Part shown: positions 7,412 to 13,127 of the stretch, piece after piece
Numbering within the stretch: the first letter of the stretch is position 1
Layout of the letters: the number at the start of each line of letters is the position of its first letter
NCBI GenBank assembly: GCA_947479185.1
Contig: CANJYY010000034.1
Span: forward strand, 1 to 13,127
DNA: 13,127 bases
Origin: Caulobacteraceae bacterium
Lineage (GTDB): Bacteria > Pseudomonadota > Alphaproteobacteria > Caulobacterales > Caulobacteraceae
Direction: 5' to 3'
The notes under the pieces: model-generated
Databases searched by the model: none
Told to the model about the DNA's origin: nothing
What the model saw: the letters and a program-made list of their open reading frames with translations, nothing else
Made by a program: the position numbers and the translations under genes

Positions 7412-7433
7412 GCCTGTGGTCCGCCCGTGGCCC
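7412..7433. promoter_or_regulatory. Tandem 11-bp direct repeat, candidate response-regulator site
   Basis: GCCTGTGGTCC (7412-7422) is followed directly by GCCCGTGGCCC (7423-7433), matching at 9 of 11 positions; the core GCCCGTGG recurs at 7441-7448. PhoB/OmpR-family regulators bind direct repeats of about 11 bp, and such a regulator is encoded two genes upstream. The repeat lies 30-51 bp before the EF-hand start codon, in the only gap (86 bp) inside the six-gene block. No convincing -35/-10 pair was found in this gap. Confidence 0.4.
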
Positions 7434-7468
7434 CAGTAAGGCCCGTGGTTTGCGCGACCGCAACATGT

Positions 7469-8920
7469 CTAGAGCGGCAGGGTGACGCGCGCGGTCAGGC
7501 CGCCGGCCGACCGCGAGATCAGCACCACGTCCCCGCCATGCGCCCGGGCGATCGACCGCACCACGGCGAGGCCCAGGCCCGCGCCGCCGGTTTCCCGGCT
7601 GCGCGAGGGCTCGCCGCGATAGAAGGGTTCGAACACCCGCTCGGCCTCCTCGACGGGAATGCCCGGGCCGTCGTCCTCGATCTCGATCACCGCGTCGCCG
7701 TTCTCGGCGAACACCCGGCCGCGCGCCCGCAGGCCGTACTTCAGGGCATTGCCCACGAGGTTGGCGATCAGCCGCCGCAGGGCCAGCGGATCACCCTCGA
7801 CGACCAGTCGTTCGGAGGGCAGGGCGACGGCGTCGGCGCCGGTCTCGGCCGCCTCGTCGAGCACGCTTTCGACCAGCGAGGACAGCTCCAGCTTCTCGCG
7901 CGGCCCGGCGCGGGTGGCGTCGCGGACAAAGCCGAGGGTGGCGGAGATCATCGCGTCCATCTGGTCGATGTCGGCGGCCAGCTTGGCCCGGATGTCGTCG
8001 GGCGCGGCCTCGATGCGGAACCGCAGGCGGGTCAGTGGCGTGCGCAGGTCGTGGGCGATCGCCCCGACCATCGCCGTGCGGTCCTCGACATAGCGCCTCA
8101 GCCGCTCCTGCATGCGGTTGAACGCTTCGGCGGCGGCGACAACCTCGCTCGATCCGGCCAGCTCCAGCGGCGGCGCGCGCGGATCGCGGCCCAGCCGGTC
8201 GGCGGCGGTGGCGAAGGCGGCGATCGGCGCGGCCAGCCGGCGGGCGAACCACCAGGCCAGCGGCGTCACCGCGAGGATCGAGATCAGCAGGGTGATCACG
8301 ACATGGCCCTGCCAGGAGTTCCACTGGAAGCTCGGCTGCGGCCGCGCGACCAGCCAGCGGCCGTCGTCCTGGCGTACGCCGATCTTGAACGGCGCGAACA
8401 GCACCCGTTCGTCGAAGCGCATGGCTGCGCCAGGCCCGGGCCCGGGGCCGGGCGGCGGGCCGTGCTGCATCATGGGACCGCCCGCCGGCGGCGGGCCATG
8501 CTGCATCATCGGGCCGCCGCGAAACACCCGCACCTCGAAGGTCGACTCGACCGAGCGGGAGCGCAGGAACATGCGCCGGGGTCCATCGGTCTCGATGACG
8601 ATGCGGACCGGATCAACCTGCAGGGCCTCGGCGAGGCCCTTGCGCACCTCTTCCCGCCAGCGGCTGCCGCGCTGCCGCAGCGGCTGCTCCCGTGGCGCGG
8701 CGCCCTGCAGGGCGACAACCAGCGGCCGCGCCTCGGGCACGGGCGTCACCCCGACGCCACGCAGCGCGCGGGCGACGTCCGACAGACGGTAGAGTTCGGG
8801 CGGCGGCGGCGGCAGGTGCAGCACGATCGCCGAGGTGATGGCGTGCGACGCGCCGAGGCAGACCACCACCAGCGCCAGCACCTGGAGAAAGATGGGCGCG
8901 CCGCGCCAGGGCGTCTTCAT
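7469..8920 (-). CDS. Sensor histidine kinase of the EnvZ/CpxA/RstB type
   Basis: Inner-membrane two-component sensor, 483 residues. Transmembrane helix 1 is about 8-34, followed by a periplasmic domain of about 170 residues, transmembrane helix 2 (about 204-224), HAMP (about 225-278), dimerisation domain with the H-box GAIAHDLRTPLTRLRF (phospho-acceptor His290), and an ATP-binding domain with N-box LIANLVGNALKYG (384-396), G1 EDDGPGIP (415-422) and G2 GGAGLGLAVV (445-454). All catalytic motifs are intact. The periplasmic part contains a perfect tandem repeat of GGPMMQHGPPP (135-145 and 147-157) followed by GPGPGPG; Met/His-rich runs like this often bind copper or silver, but binding here is unproven. 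The start overlaps the response regulator stop by ATGA (8917-8920). The signal sensed is not known; an envelope or metal cue is plausible given the downstream EF-hand and efflux genes. Confidence 0.93.
   Translation of the reverse strand: MKTPWRGAPIFLQVLALVVVCLGASHAITSAIVLHLPPPPPELYRLSDVARALRGVGVTPVPEARPLVVALQGAAPREQPLRQRGSRWREEVRKGLAEALQVDPVRIVIETDGPRRMFLRSRSVESTFEVRVFRGGPMMQHGPPPAGGPMMQHGPPPGPGPGPGAAMRFDERVLFAPFKIGVRQDDGRWLVARPQPSFQWNSWQGHVVITLLISILAVTPLAWWFARRLAAPIAAFATAADRLGRDPRAPPLELAGSSEVVAAAEAFNRMQERLRRYVEDRTAMVGAIAHDLRTPLTRLRFRIEAAPDDIRAKLAADIDQMDAMISATLGFVRDATRAGPREKLELSSLVESVLDEAAETGADAVALPSERLVVEGDPLALRRLIANLVGNALKYGLRARGRVFAENGDAVIEIEDDGPGIPVEEAERVFEPFYRGEPSRSRETGGAGLGLAVVRSIARAHGGDVVLISRSAGGLTARVTLPL
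8450..8518 (-). repeat. In-frame tandem repeat coding for a Met/His-rich motif in the sensor domain
   Basis: Two copies of a 33-nt unit, offset by 36 nt, code for GGPMMQHGPPP twice within the periplasmic domain of the histidine kinase. The copies differ at several third-codon positions, so the amino-acid repeat is kept while the DNA has diverged, which suggests some selection rather than a very recent slippage. Confidence 0.75.
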
Positions 8921-9675
8921 GAAGAGCGGGTGACCTTGGGCGAGAACATGTAGCCCTCGCTGCGGATGGTGCGGATGATCTCCACGCCGCTGTCGCTGTC
9001 CAGCTTGCGGCGCAGGCGGCTGATCTGCACGTCGATGGCCCGGTCATAGGCCTCGGTGTCCGGTCCGCGGGCCATGTCGAGCAACTGGTCGCGGGTCAGC
9101 ACGCGTTGCGGCCGTTCGACGAAGGCGCGCAGCAGAGAGAACTCGCCGCTCGACAGGTTGACGATCACGCCCTGGGGCGAGCGCAGCTCCCGGCGGACCA
9201 GGTCCAGCCGCCAGCCGGCGAACTCGCAGGTCGCGCCCATCGGCGCGTCCGCGGCGCGGGGCTCCTGCCGCCGGCGCAGCACCGCCCGCACCCGCGCCAG
9301 CAGTTCACGCGGATTGCACGGCTTGGGCAGGTAGTCGTCGGCGCCCAGCTCGAGGCCGACGATGCGGTCGGTTTCCTCGCCCATGGCCGACAGCATGACG
9401 ATGCCGGGGCCGCCTGCGCGGCCGGACAGGCGGCGGCAGATCGACAGGCCGTCCTCGCCGGGCATCATCACGTCCAGCACGATCAGGTCGGCCGGCTCGC
9501 GCTGAAGGGCCAGCTCCATCGACCGGGCGTCGGACGCCTGGTCGACGCGGTAGCCGTGCAGGGTCAGAAAGTCGGCGATCACGTCGCGGATGCCCGGATC
9601 GTCATCAACGATCAGGATTCGGGCGCCGGGGGTCTCGGCGACGCTGTGGGCGGTCTTGTCCATCACGAGCTCCAT
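8917..9675 (-). CDS. PhoB/OmpR-family response regulator
   Basis: A 252-residue transcription factor, cognate partner of the overlapping histidine kinase gene. Receiver domain (about 18-135): acidic pocket Asp24-Asp25-Asp26, phospho-acceptor Asp68 in LIVLDVMMPGEDG, Ser96 in the switch position, and Lys118 in LPKPCNPRELLARV. The C-terminal winged-helix DNA-binding domain (about 150-248) has NLSSGEFSLLRAF, RVLTRDQLLDMARG, the recognition-helix region DRAIDVQISRLRRKLD, and the wing IRTIRSEGYMF. ATG 9675 has AAGG 5 nt upstream; an alternative ATG at 9663 has GGAG 6 nt upstream and would remove only four residues. It probably autoregulates its operon and controls the downstream EF-hand/MacAB genes; this is inferred from order and orientation. 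Confidence 0.93.
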   Translation of the reverse strand: MELVMDKTAHSVAETPGARILIVDDDPGIRDVIADFLTLHGYRVDQASDARSMELALQREPADLIVLDVMMPGEDGLSICRRLSGRAGGPGIVMLSAMGEETDRIVGLELGADDYLPKPCNPRELLARVRAVLRRRQEPRAADAPMGATCEFAGWRLDLVRRELRSPQGVIVNLSSGEFSLLRAFVERPQRVLTRDQLLDMARGPDTEAYDRAIDVQISRLRRKLDSDSGVEIIRTIRSEGYMFSPKVTRSS

Positions 9676-9706
9676 GGCCGCCTTGTGCCGGACGGACGTG
9701 GCGGCC
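9676..9706. repeat. Inverted repeat abutting the response-regulator start
   Basis: GGCCGCC (9676-9682) and GGCGGCC (9700-9706) are 7-bp perfect arms with a 17-nt loop. The arm nearest the gene overlaps the weak ribosome binding site of ATG 9675. It could fold in the mRNA and lower initiation there, or be chance in GC-rich DNA. Confidence 0.25.
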
Positions 9707-9730
9707 GGATTTCAGCCCTGCAACACACAC

Positions 9731-9758
9731 AGGGACAGACACCGAGGCGTCTGTCCCT
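9731..9758 (-). terminator. 10-bp hairpin after the glyoxalase II-like gene, terminator or REP-like palindrome
   Basis: AGGGACAGAC (9731-9740), loop ACCGAGGC, GTCTGTCCCT (9749-9758) is a perfect 10-bp stem beginning 8 bp after the stop of the hydrolase gene. Read on the minus strand it is followed by GTGTGTGTT rather than a T-run, so it is an imperfect intrinsic terminator. It also lies 55 bp upstream of the response regulator start and could act as an operator there. The core GGGACAGACACC resembles dispersed REP-type palindromes I recall from other proteobacteria; that link is unproven. Confidence 0.5.
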
Positions 9759-9766
9759 CATTTGCG

Positions 9767-10477
9767 CTAGCTATACCGCTTCGGCACGCCGTCCATTTCC
9801 GGCAAGCTGCCGGCCTCGACGCCCAGCGCGATGTCCGAGACGAACGGGTTGGCCTTGCGCTCGAAGCCGAAGGTGCTCATCGGGCCGTGGCCGGGCACGA
9901 AGGCGACGTCGTCGCCGAGCGGCCAGAGTTTCTGGGTGATCGAGTCGATCAGCTGCTGGTGATTGCCGCGCGGAAAGTCGGTGCGGCCGATCGAGCCCTT
10001 GAACAGCACATCGCCGACCTGGGCGAAGCGCGCCTCGCGATTGAAGAAGACGACGTGGCCGGGCGTGTGCCCCGGACAGTGGATGACCTCGAACTCGGCC
10101 TCACCGACCTGCACCGTGTCGCCGTCGCCCAGCCAGCGGTCCGGCGTGAACGCCTCGGCGCCGGGGATGCCGTAGCGCGCGCCGCTCTCGGGGATCTGAT
10201 CGATCCAGAACTGGTCGTCGGGATGCGGGCCTTCGATCGGCGCGCCGGTCAGGGCCTTCAGCTCGGCCGTGCCGCCGGCGTGGTCCATGTGGCCATGGGT
10301 GATCCAGATTTTCTCGACCGTCAGGCCCTGTTCGGTGATGGCGGCCATCAGGCGCGGAATCTCGCCGCCCGGATCGATAACCGCGGCCTTCTTCGTCTTC
10401 TCGCACCAGACGACAGTGCAGTTCTGCTGCAGCGGCGTGACGGGCGCGATGAAGGCCTTGATCGGGGAAGAGGACAC
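9767..10477 (-). CDS. gloC: Glyoxalase II-like metallo-beta-lactamase-fold hydrolase (YcbL/GloC type)
   Basis: A cytoplasmic 236-residue zinc hydrolase, probably a hydroxyacylglutathione (thioester) hydrolase. The metal ligands are all present: HGHMDH (61-66), His137 in HCPGHTPGHVVFF, Asp156 in VGDVLFKGSIGRTDFPRG and His197 in VPGHGPMSTFGFE. The order, length and stretches such as NCTVVWCE, DRWLGDGD and QLIDSITQKLWPLGDDV match E. coli YcbL (GloC) closely, which lacks the C-terminal glutathione-binding domain of GloB. The start is GTG at 10475-10477 with AGGAG 6 nt upstream. The frame is open back to 11224, but that extension reads antigenically meaningless sequence through the permease gene and its terminator and is rejected. 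It appears to be a single-gene unit, bounded by hairpins on both sides. Confidence 0.93.
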   Translation of the reverse strand: MSSSPIKAFIAPVTPLQQNCTVVWCEKTKKAAVIDPGGEIPRLMAAITEQGLTVEKIWITHGHMDHAGGTAELKALTGAPIEGPHPDDQFWIDQIPESGARYGIPGAEAFTPDRWLGDGDTVQVGEAEFEVIHCPGHTPGHVVFFNREARFAQVGDVLFKGSIGRTDFPRGNHQQLIDSITQKLWPLGDDVAFVPGHGPMSTFGFERKANPFVSDIALGVEAGSLPEMDGVPKRYS

Positions 10478-10483
10478 GCAAAG

Positions 10484-10488
10484 CTCCT
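10484..10488 (-). promoter_or_regulatory. Ribosome binding site fixing the GTG start of the YcbL-like gene
   Basis: AGGAG on the minus strand, 6 nt before GTG 10475-10477. It decides a 236-residue product; the long upstream extension of the frame has no support. Confidence 0.85.
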
Positions 10489-10547
10489 GCGGCGGCGGAC
10501 GCTCACATGATCGGTGTTCAGGCGTCCGGAATAAAGGGGCGGATACG

Positions 10548-10577
10548 AAAAAGGCCCGGGATCGCTCCCGGGCCTTT
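10548..10577 (-). terminator. Intrinsic terminator of the amino acid permease gene
   Basis: AAAGGCCCGGG (10550-10560), loop ATCGCT, CCCGGGCCTTT (10567-10577) is a perfect 11-bp stem. On the minus strand it is followed by a run of T's (complement of AAAAA 10548-10552). It begins 19 bp after the permease stop and leaves about 70 bp before the next gene start, so the YcbL-like gene must have its own promoter in 10489-10547, where I see no clear consensus. Confidence 0.88.
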
Positions 10578-10596
10578 CCGTTGTCGGTCGTCAGGA

Positions 10597-12369
10597 TCAG
10601 GCGTGGTCGTCGCCGATGCCGTGCACTTCGGCCTGCATCGGACCCGGACCGGCGTTGTCGTCCTCCAGCTGCGGGAGACCCTTGCCGAGGCGCGAGTTCC
10701 AGAAGCCGTAGAAGATGTAGATCAGCGCGCCGACGCCGGCGTAGCCGCCGAGCAGGATGGCCGGGATCGGGTCGCCGTTGGCGGCCTTGGTGAAGATGTC
10801 CTCGACCAGCGGGCCGGTCATGATCAGGGCGAAGAAGATGCCCAGAACCGGCACCGGGCCGAGCCACACCTTGTTCTTCTGGAACAGGGAGAAGACGAAC
10901 CACAGGCCCATGACCACGGCCATGACCTTCACGCCCGTCGCCACCCAGGTGGAGCCGAGCAGGAACTGGAAGAAGGCCAGGAAGCAGGCGATCACCACCG
11001 AGGCGACAATGACCATGACGTACTGCGGAACCATGCCGCCGCCGCCCGGGATGCTGAACGGACGCACCAGCTGCTTTTCGCGGGTGCGCAGGTACATCAC
11101 GCTGAGGCAGACGATGCCGAACGCCGTGGCGGTGCCCAGGCTGACCAGGTCGCCGAGGATTTCGATCGGCAGGAAGGCCGCCGCCACCGAGATGATCATG
11201 CCCAGCACGATGGTGCCGATCCACGGGGTGCGGAACTTCGGGTGCAGCTGGGCGAAGAACTTCGGCAGCAGGCCGTCGCGGGCCATGGCGTAGAACACGC
11301 GGGTCTGGCCGTAGGTGAGGATCAGCATGACCGACGACAGGCCGGCCACGGCGCCGACCTTGATCAGGATCGAGAACCAGTCGGTGCCCATGCGGTCGAC
11401 GGCCAGCGCGATCGGGGCGGGCACGCCCAGTTCGCGGAAGTCGACGATGCCGGTCAGGACGGCGGCGATCATCATGTAGATGACCGTGCAGACGAGAAGG
11501 CTGCCGAGAATGCCGAAGGGAATGTCCTTCTGCGGGTTCTTGGCTTCGGCCGCGGCGGTCGAGACGGCTTCGAAGCCGACGTAGGCGAAGAAGATCACCG
11601 AGGCGGCGCGGAAGATGCCGGGCATGCCGTACTTGAAGCCGCCTTCGTTCTCCGGAATGAACGGCGTCCAGTGGTCGATGGCGTCGGCCTGGTGCTGGAA
11701 GATGAACATCGCGCCGACGCCGATGAACAGCAGCAGCACGCCGACCTTGATGGCCACGATGACGTTGTTGACGCTGGCGGATTCGGAAATGCCGAGCACC
11801 AGCAGGGCGGTCACGGCGAGAATGCCGGCCGCGCCGAGCAGGTTGGCCCCGCCGCCGGCGACAAAGCTCAGGCCGCCTTCACCCTGGACGGCCTGGACGA
11901 ACGAGGTCGTCCACTGGGCCGGGAATTCGAGACCGAAGTTGTGCAGCAGGCTGACCACGTTGCCGGACCAGCCGGCGGCCACGGTCGAGGCCGCCACGCC
12001 GTATTCCAGCACCAGCAGCCAGCCCATGACCCAGGCGAACAGCTCGCCGAGCGTGGTGTAGCTGTAGGTATAGGCCGATCCGGCCACGGGCATGGTCGAG
12101 GCCAGCTCGGCGTAGCACAGGCCGGCGAACACGCAGGCGAAGAAGGCGACGACGAACGACAGGATCACCGCCGGGCCGGCGAAGTTGGCCGCGGCGTTGC
12201 CGGTCATCACATAGATGCCCGCGCCGATGATGCAGCCGATGCCGAGGAACAGCAGGTTCCATTTGCCGAGCGACCGCTTCAGCTGGTGATTGTTCGACTC
12301 GCGCTGAACCTGCTCGATGGACTTCTTGAGAAACAGTCGGTTCCCGCGTGACGCGGTATCTGCGGACAT
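10597..12369 (-). CDS. APC-superfamily amino acid permease, CAT family (YfnA-like)
   Basis: Inner-membrane amino acid transporter of 590 residues, with about 12-14 hydrophobic helices. The N-terminal soluble stretch RLFLKKSIEQVQRES is typical of bacterial CAT-type permeases. Helix 1 has the broken-helix substrate motif GIGCIIGAGIYVMTG (43-57); helix 6 has FFAYVGFEAVSTAAAEAKNP (260-279), the family's best signature; later TYGQTRVFYAMARDGLLP is also standard. The C-terminal tail is short and acidic (QLEDDNAGPG). ATG 12369 is chosen because it precedes the conserved N-terminus and has GGGAG 8 nt upstream; an open extension to 12453 is unsupported. Cationic or branched-chain amino acids are family-typical substrates, but specificity cannot be read here. 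It is divergent from hrpB across 130 bp and ends at a strong terminator, so it is likely monocistronic. Confidence 0.93.
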   Translation of the reverse strand: MSADTASRGNRLFLKKSIEQVQRESNNHQLKRSLGKWNLLFLGIGCIIGAGIYVMTGNAAANFAGPAVILSFVVAFFACVFAGLCYAELASTMPVAGSAYTYSYTTLGELFAWVMGWLLVLEYGVAASTVAAGWSGNVVSLLHNFGLEFPAQWTTSFVQAVQGEGGLSFVAGGGANLLGAAGILAVTALLVLGISESASVNNVIVAIKVGVLLLFIGVGAMFIFQHQADAIDHWTPFIPENEGGFKYGMPGIFRAASVIFFAYVGFEAVSTAAAEAKNPQKDIPFGILGSLLVCTVIYMMIAAVLTGIVDFRELGVPAPIALAVDRMGTDWFSILIKVGAVAGLSSVMLILTYGQTRVFYAMARDGLLPKFFAQLHPKFRTPWIGTIVLGMIISVAAAFLPIEILGDLVSLGTATAFGIVCLSVMYLRTREKQLVRPFSIPGGGGMVPQYVMVIVASVVIACFLAFFQFLLGSTWVATGVKVMAVVMGLWFVFSLFQKNKVWLGPVPVLGIFFALIMTGPLVEDIFTKAANGDPIPAILLGGYAGVGALIYIFYGFWNSRLGKGLPQLEDDNAGPGPMQAEVHGIGDDHA

Positions 12370-12389
12370 TCGTCTCGCTCCCCCCAATG

Positions 12390-12408
12390 GCCGGCGACCC
12401 CCGCCGGC
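12390..12408. repeat. Inverted repeat just upstream of the amino acid permease gene
   Basis: GCCGGCG (12390-12396), loop ACCCC, CGCCGGC (12402-12408), a perfect 7-bp stem ending 21 bp before the permease start. It could be a leader hairpin affecting the permease mRNA or a protein-binding site in the divergent promoter region. Confidence 0.4.
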
Positions 12409-12437
12409 GCTGTTACAGGCCGGTGACGTTAGCAGCA

Positions 12438-12459
12438 AAGCCGTCCCGCGCAACGGCTT
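12438..12459. repeat. Second inverted repeat in the permease-hrpB divergent region
   Basis: AAGCCGT (12438-12444) and ACGGCTT (12453-12459) are perfect 7-bp arms separated by 8 nt. They are flanked by a direct repeat CGGTGACG (12421-12428 and 12461-12468), 40 bp apart. Location between divergent starts fits an operator. On the minus strand GCTAACGT (complement of 12423-12430) loosely resembles the Caulobacter GCTANAWC -10 element; the matching -35 is weak. Confidence 0.35.
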
Positions 12460-12499
12460 ACGGTGACGAGGGGCTTCCGACGCACTAGGACTGCCCCCG

Positions 12500-13127
12500 A
12501 TGCTGCCGATTGAGGAAATCCTGCCCCGTCTGGGTCATGCGCTGGTCGAGGGGGTCAGCGCCGTGCTGGTCGCCCCGCCGGGCGCCGGCAAGACCACGCG
12601 CGTCCCCCTGTTCCTCAAGGACCAGCCATGGGTCCAGGGTGGCAAGCTGATCGTGCTGGAGCCCCGACGGCTGGCGGCCCGCGCGGCGGCGGCGCGCATG
12701 GCCTGGGCGCTCGGCGAGCCGGTCGGCGAGACGGTCGGCTTCCGCGTGCGGCTGCAGTCGAAGGTCTCGGCCCGCACCCGCATCGAGGTGGTCACCGAGG
12801 GCGTCTTCACCCGCATGATCCAGGACGACCCCGGCCTCGATGGCGTGGCCGCAGTGCTGTTCGACGAATTTCACGAGCGCAGCCTCGACGCCGATCTGGG
12901 CCTGGCGCTGGCGCGCGACAGCCAGTCGCTGCTGCGCGAGGATCTGCGCCTGCTGGTGATGTCTGCCACCCTGGACGATGCGCGCCTGGCCGCCATGCTG
13001 GAGGCGCCGGTGGTGCAGAGCCACGGCCGCGCCTTTCCGGTGGAGACGCGATATTTGGGCCGCGACGACCGGCTGCGGCTTGAGGAGCGGACGGCCCGCG
13101 CCGTGCGCACGGCCCTTGCCGAGGAAA
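12500..13127 (+). CDS. hrpB: ATP-dependent helicase HrpB, N-terminal part
   Basis: The gene runs off the right edge with 209 codons visible of a protein usually about 800-840 residues. HrpB is a DEAH-type RNA helicase-like protein of unclear physiological role. Visible motifs in order: I, APPGAGKTT (25-33, Lys31); Ia, LEPRRLAARAAAARMA (53-68); GFRVRLQSKVS (80-90); Ib, TEGVFTRMIQDDP (99-111); II, DEFHER (122-127), the DEFH variant typical of HrpB; III, SAT (155-157); then a VVQSHGRAFPVETRYLGR segment (173-190) that is characteristic of HrpB. ATG 12500 is the first start after an in-frame TGA at 12464, with AGGA 9 nt upstream. It diverges from the amino acid permease gene. Confidence 0.93.
   Translation, partial: MLPIEEILPRLGHALVEGVSAVLVAPPGAGKTTRVPLFLKDQPWVQGGKLIVLEPRRLAARAAAARMAWALGEPVGETVGFRVRLQSKVSARTRIEVVTEGVFTRMIQDDPGLDGVAAVLFDEFHERSLDADLGLALARDSQSLLREDLRLLVMSATLDDARLAAMLEAPVVQSHGRAFPVETRYLGRDDRLRLEERTARAVRTALAEE

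Noticed and set aside
7427..8953. 508-codon plus-strand frame opposite the histidine kinase
   Set aside because: It spans an intergenic gap and the whole kinase gene in antisense, with no motif; the kinase has all catalytic boxes intact.
9722..9730. Short AC repeat (ACACACAC) as a variable microsatellite
   Set aside because: Only four units long, too short to suggest phase variation, and not placed in a coding or clear promoter element.
10478..11224. N-terminal extension of the YcbL-like hydrolase to 485 residues
   Set aside because: The extension runs out of frame through the permease gene and a strong terminator, and a consensus ribosome binding site fixes the GTG start at 10477.
10507..12351. 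614-codon open frame on the plus strand opposite the amino acid permease
   Set aside because: It is an antisense shadow of a clearly recognisable transporter; its translation is rich in His, Asp, Gln and Gly with no domain, no ribosome binding site, and it would cross the permease terminator.

Overview
The window is GC-rich and densely packed, with every gap between genes under about 140 bp. Several genes start with GTG behind clear AGGAG-type ribosome binding sites. Gene content (AlkK-type acyl-CoA ligase, MacAB efflux, EF-hand envelope protein, HrpB helicase, YcbL-type hydrolase) and codon use suggest an alphaproteobacterium, most likely of the Caulobacterales (Caulobacter / Phenylobacterium / Brevundimonas type). 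The taxonomic call is an inference from style and families. No rRNA, tRNA, IS element, phage gene or CRISPR array was seen.

Layout. (i) 2-241 (+): the C-terminal end of an unrecognised protein, convergent with (ii) 252-2546 (-): a TetR-type regulator followed by an AMP-forming fatty acyl-CoA ligase, preceded by a 17-bp palindrome that could be the regulator's operator. (iii) 2623-2964 (-): a small four-helix membrane protein of the DUF7670 type. (iv) 3064-9675 (-): six genes in one direction that look like one functional module: a PhoB/OmpR-type response regulator, its histidine kinase, a secreted four-EF-hand protein, a MacA-like adaptor, a MacB-like ATPase and a MacB-like permease. Regulator and kinase overlap by ATGA, EF-hand gene and adaptor overlap by ATGA, ATPase and permease overlap by ATGA, and adaptor and ATPase are 10 bp apart. 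(v) 9767-10477 (-): a YcbL/GloC-type glyoxalase II-like hydrolase. (vi) 10597-12369 (-): a CAT-family amino acid permease with a textbook intrinsic terminator. (vii) 12500 to the window edge (+): the N-terminal part of the HrpB helicase, divergent from the permease.

The most interesting part is the six-gene block. The adaptor carries an extra segment of about 130 residues between its beta-barrel and its C-terminal domain. That segment contains two LTxxQ-like motifs of the kind found in the periplasmic stress proteins Spy and CpxP. The kinase's periplasmic domain carries a tandem Met-Met-Gln-His repeat, and the preceding operon gene encodes a calcium-binding-type periplasmic protein translationally coupled to the adaptor. 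Together these suggest an efflux system whose envelope sensing (metal, calcium or misfolded protein) is built into its own components and tied to a dedicated two-component system. An 11-bp tandem direct repeat just upstream of the EF-hand gene is a plausible binding site for the response regulator. Nothing here proves the substrate, and no outer-membrane TolC-type channel is encoded in the window.
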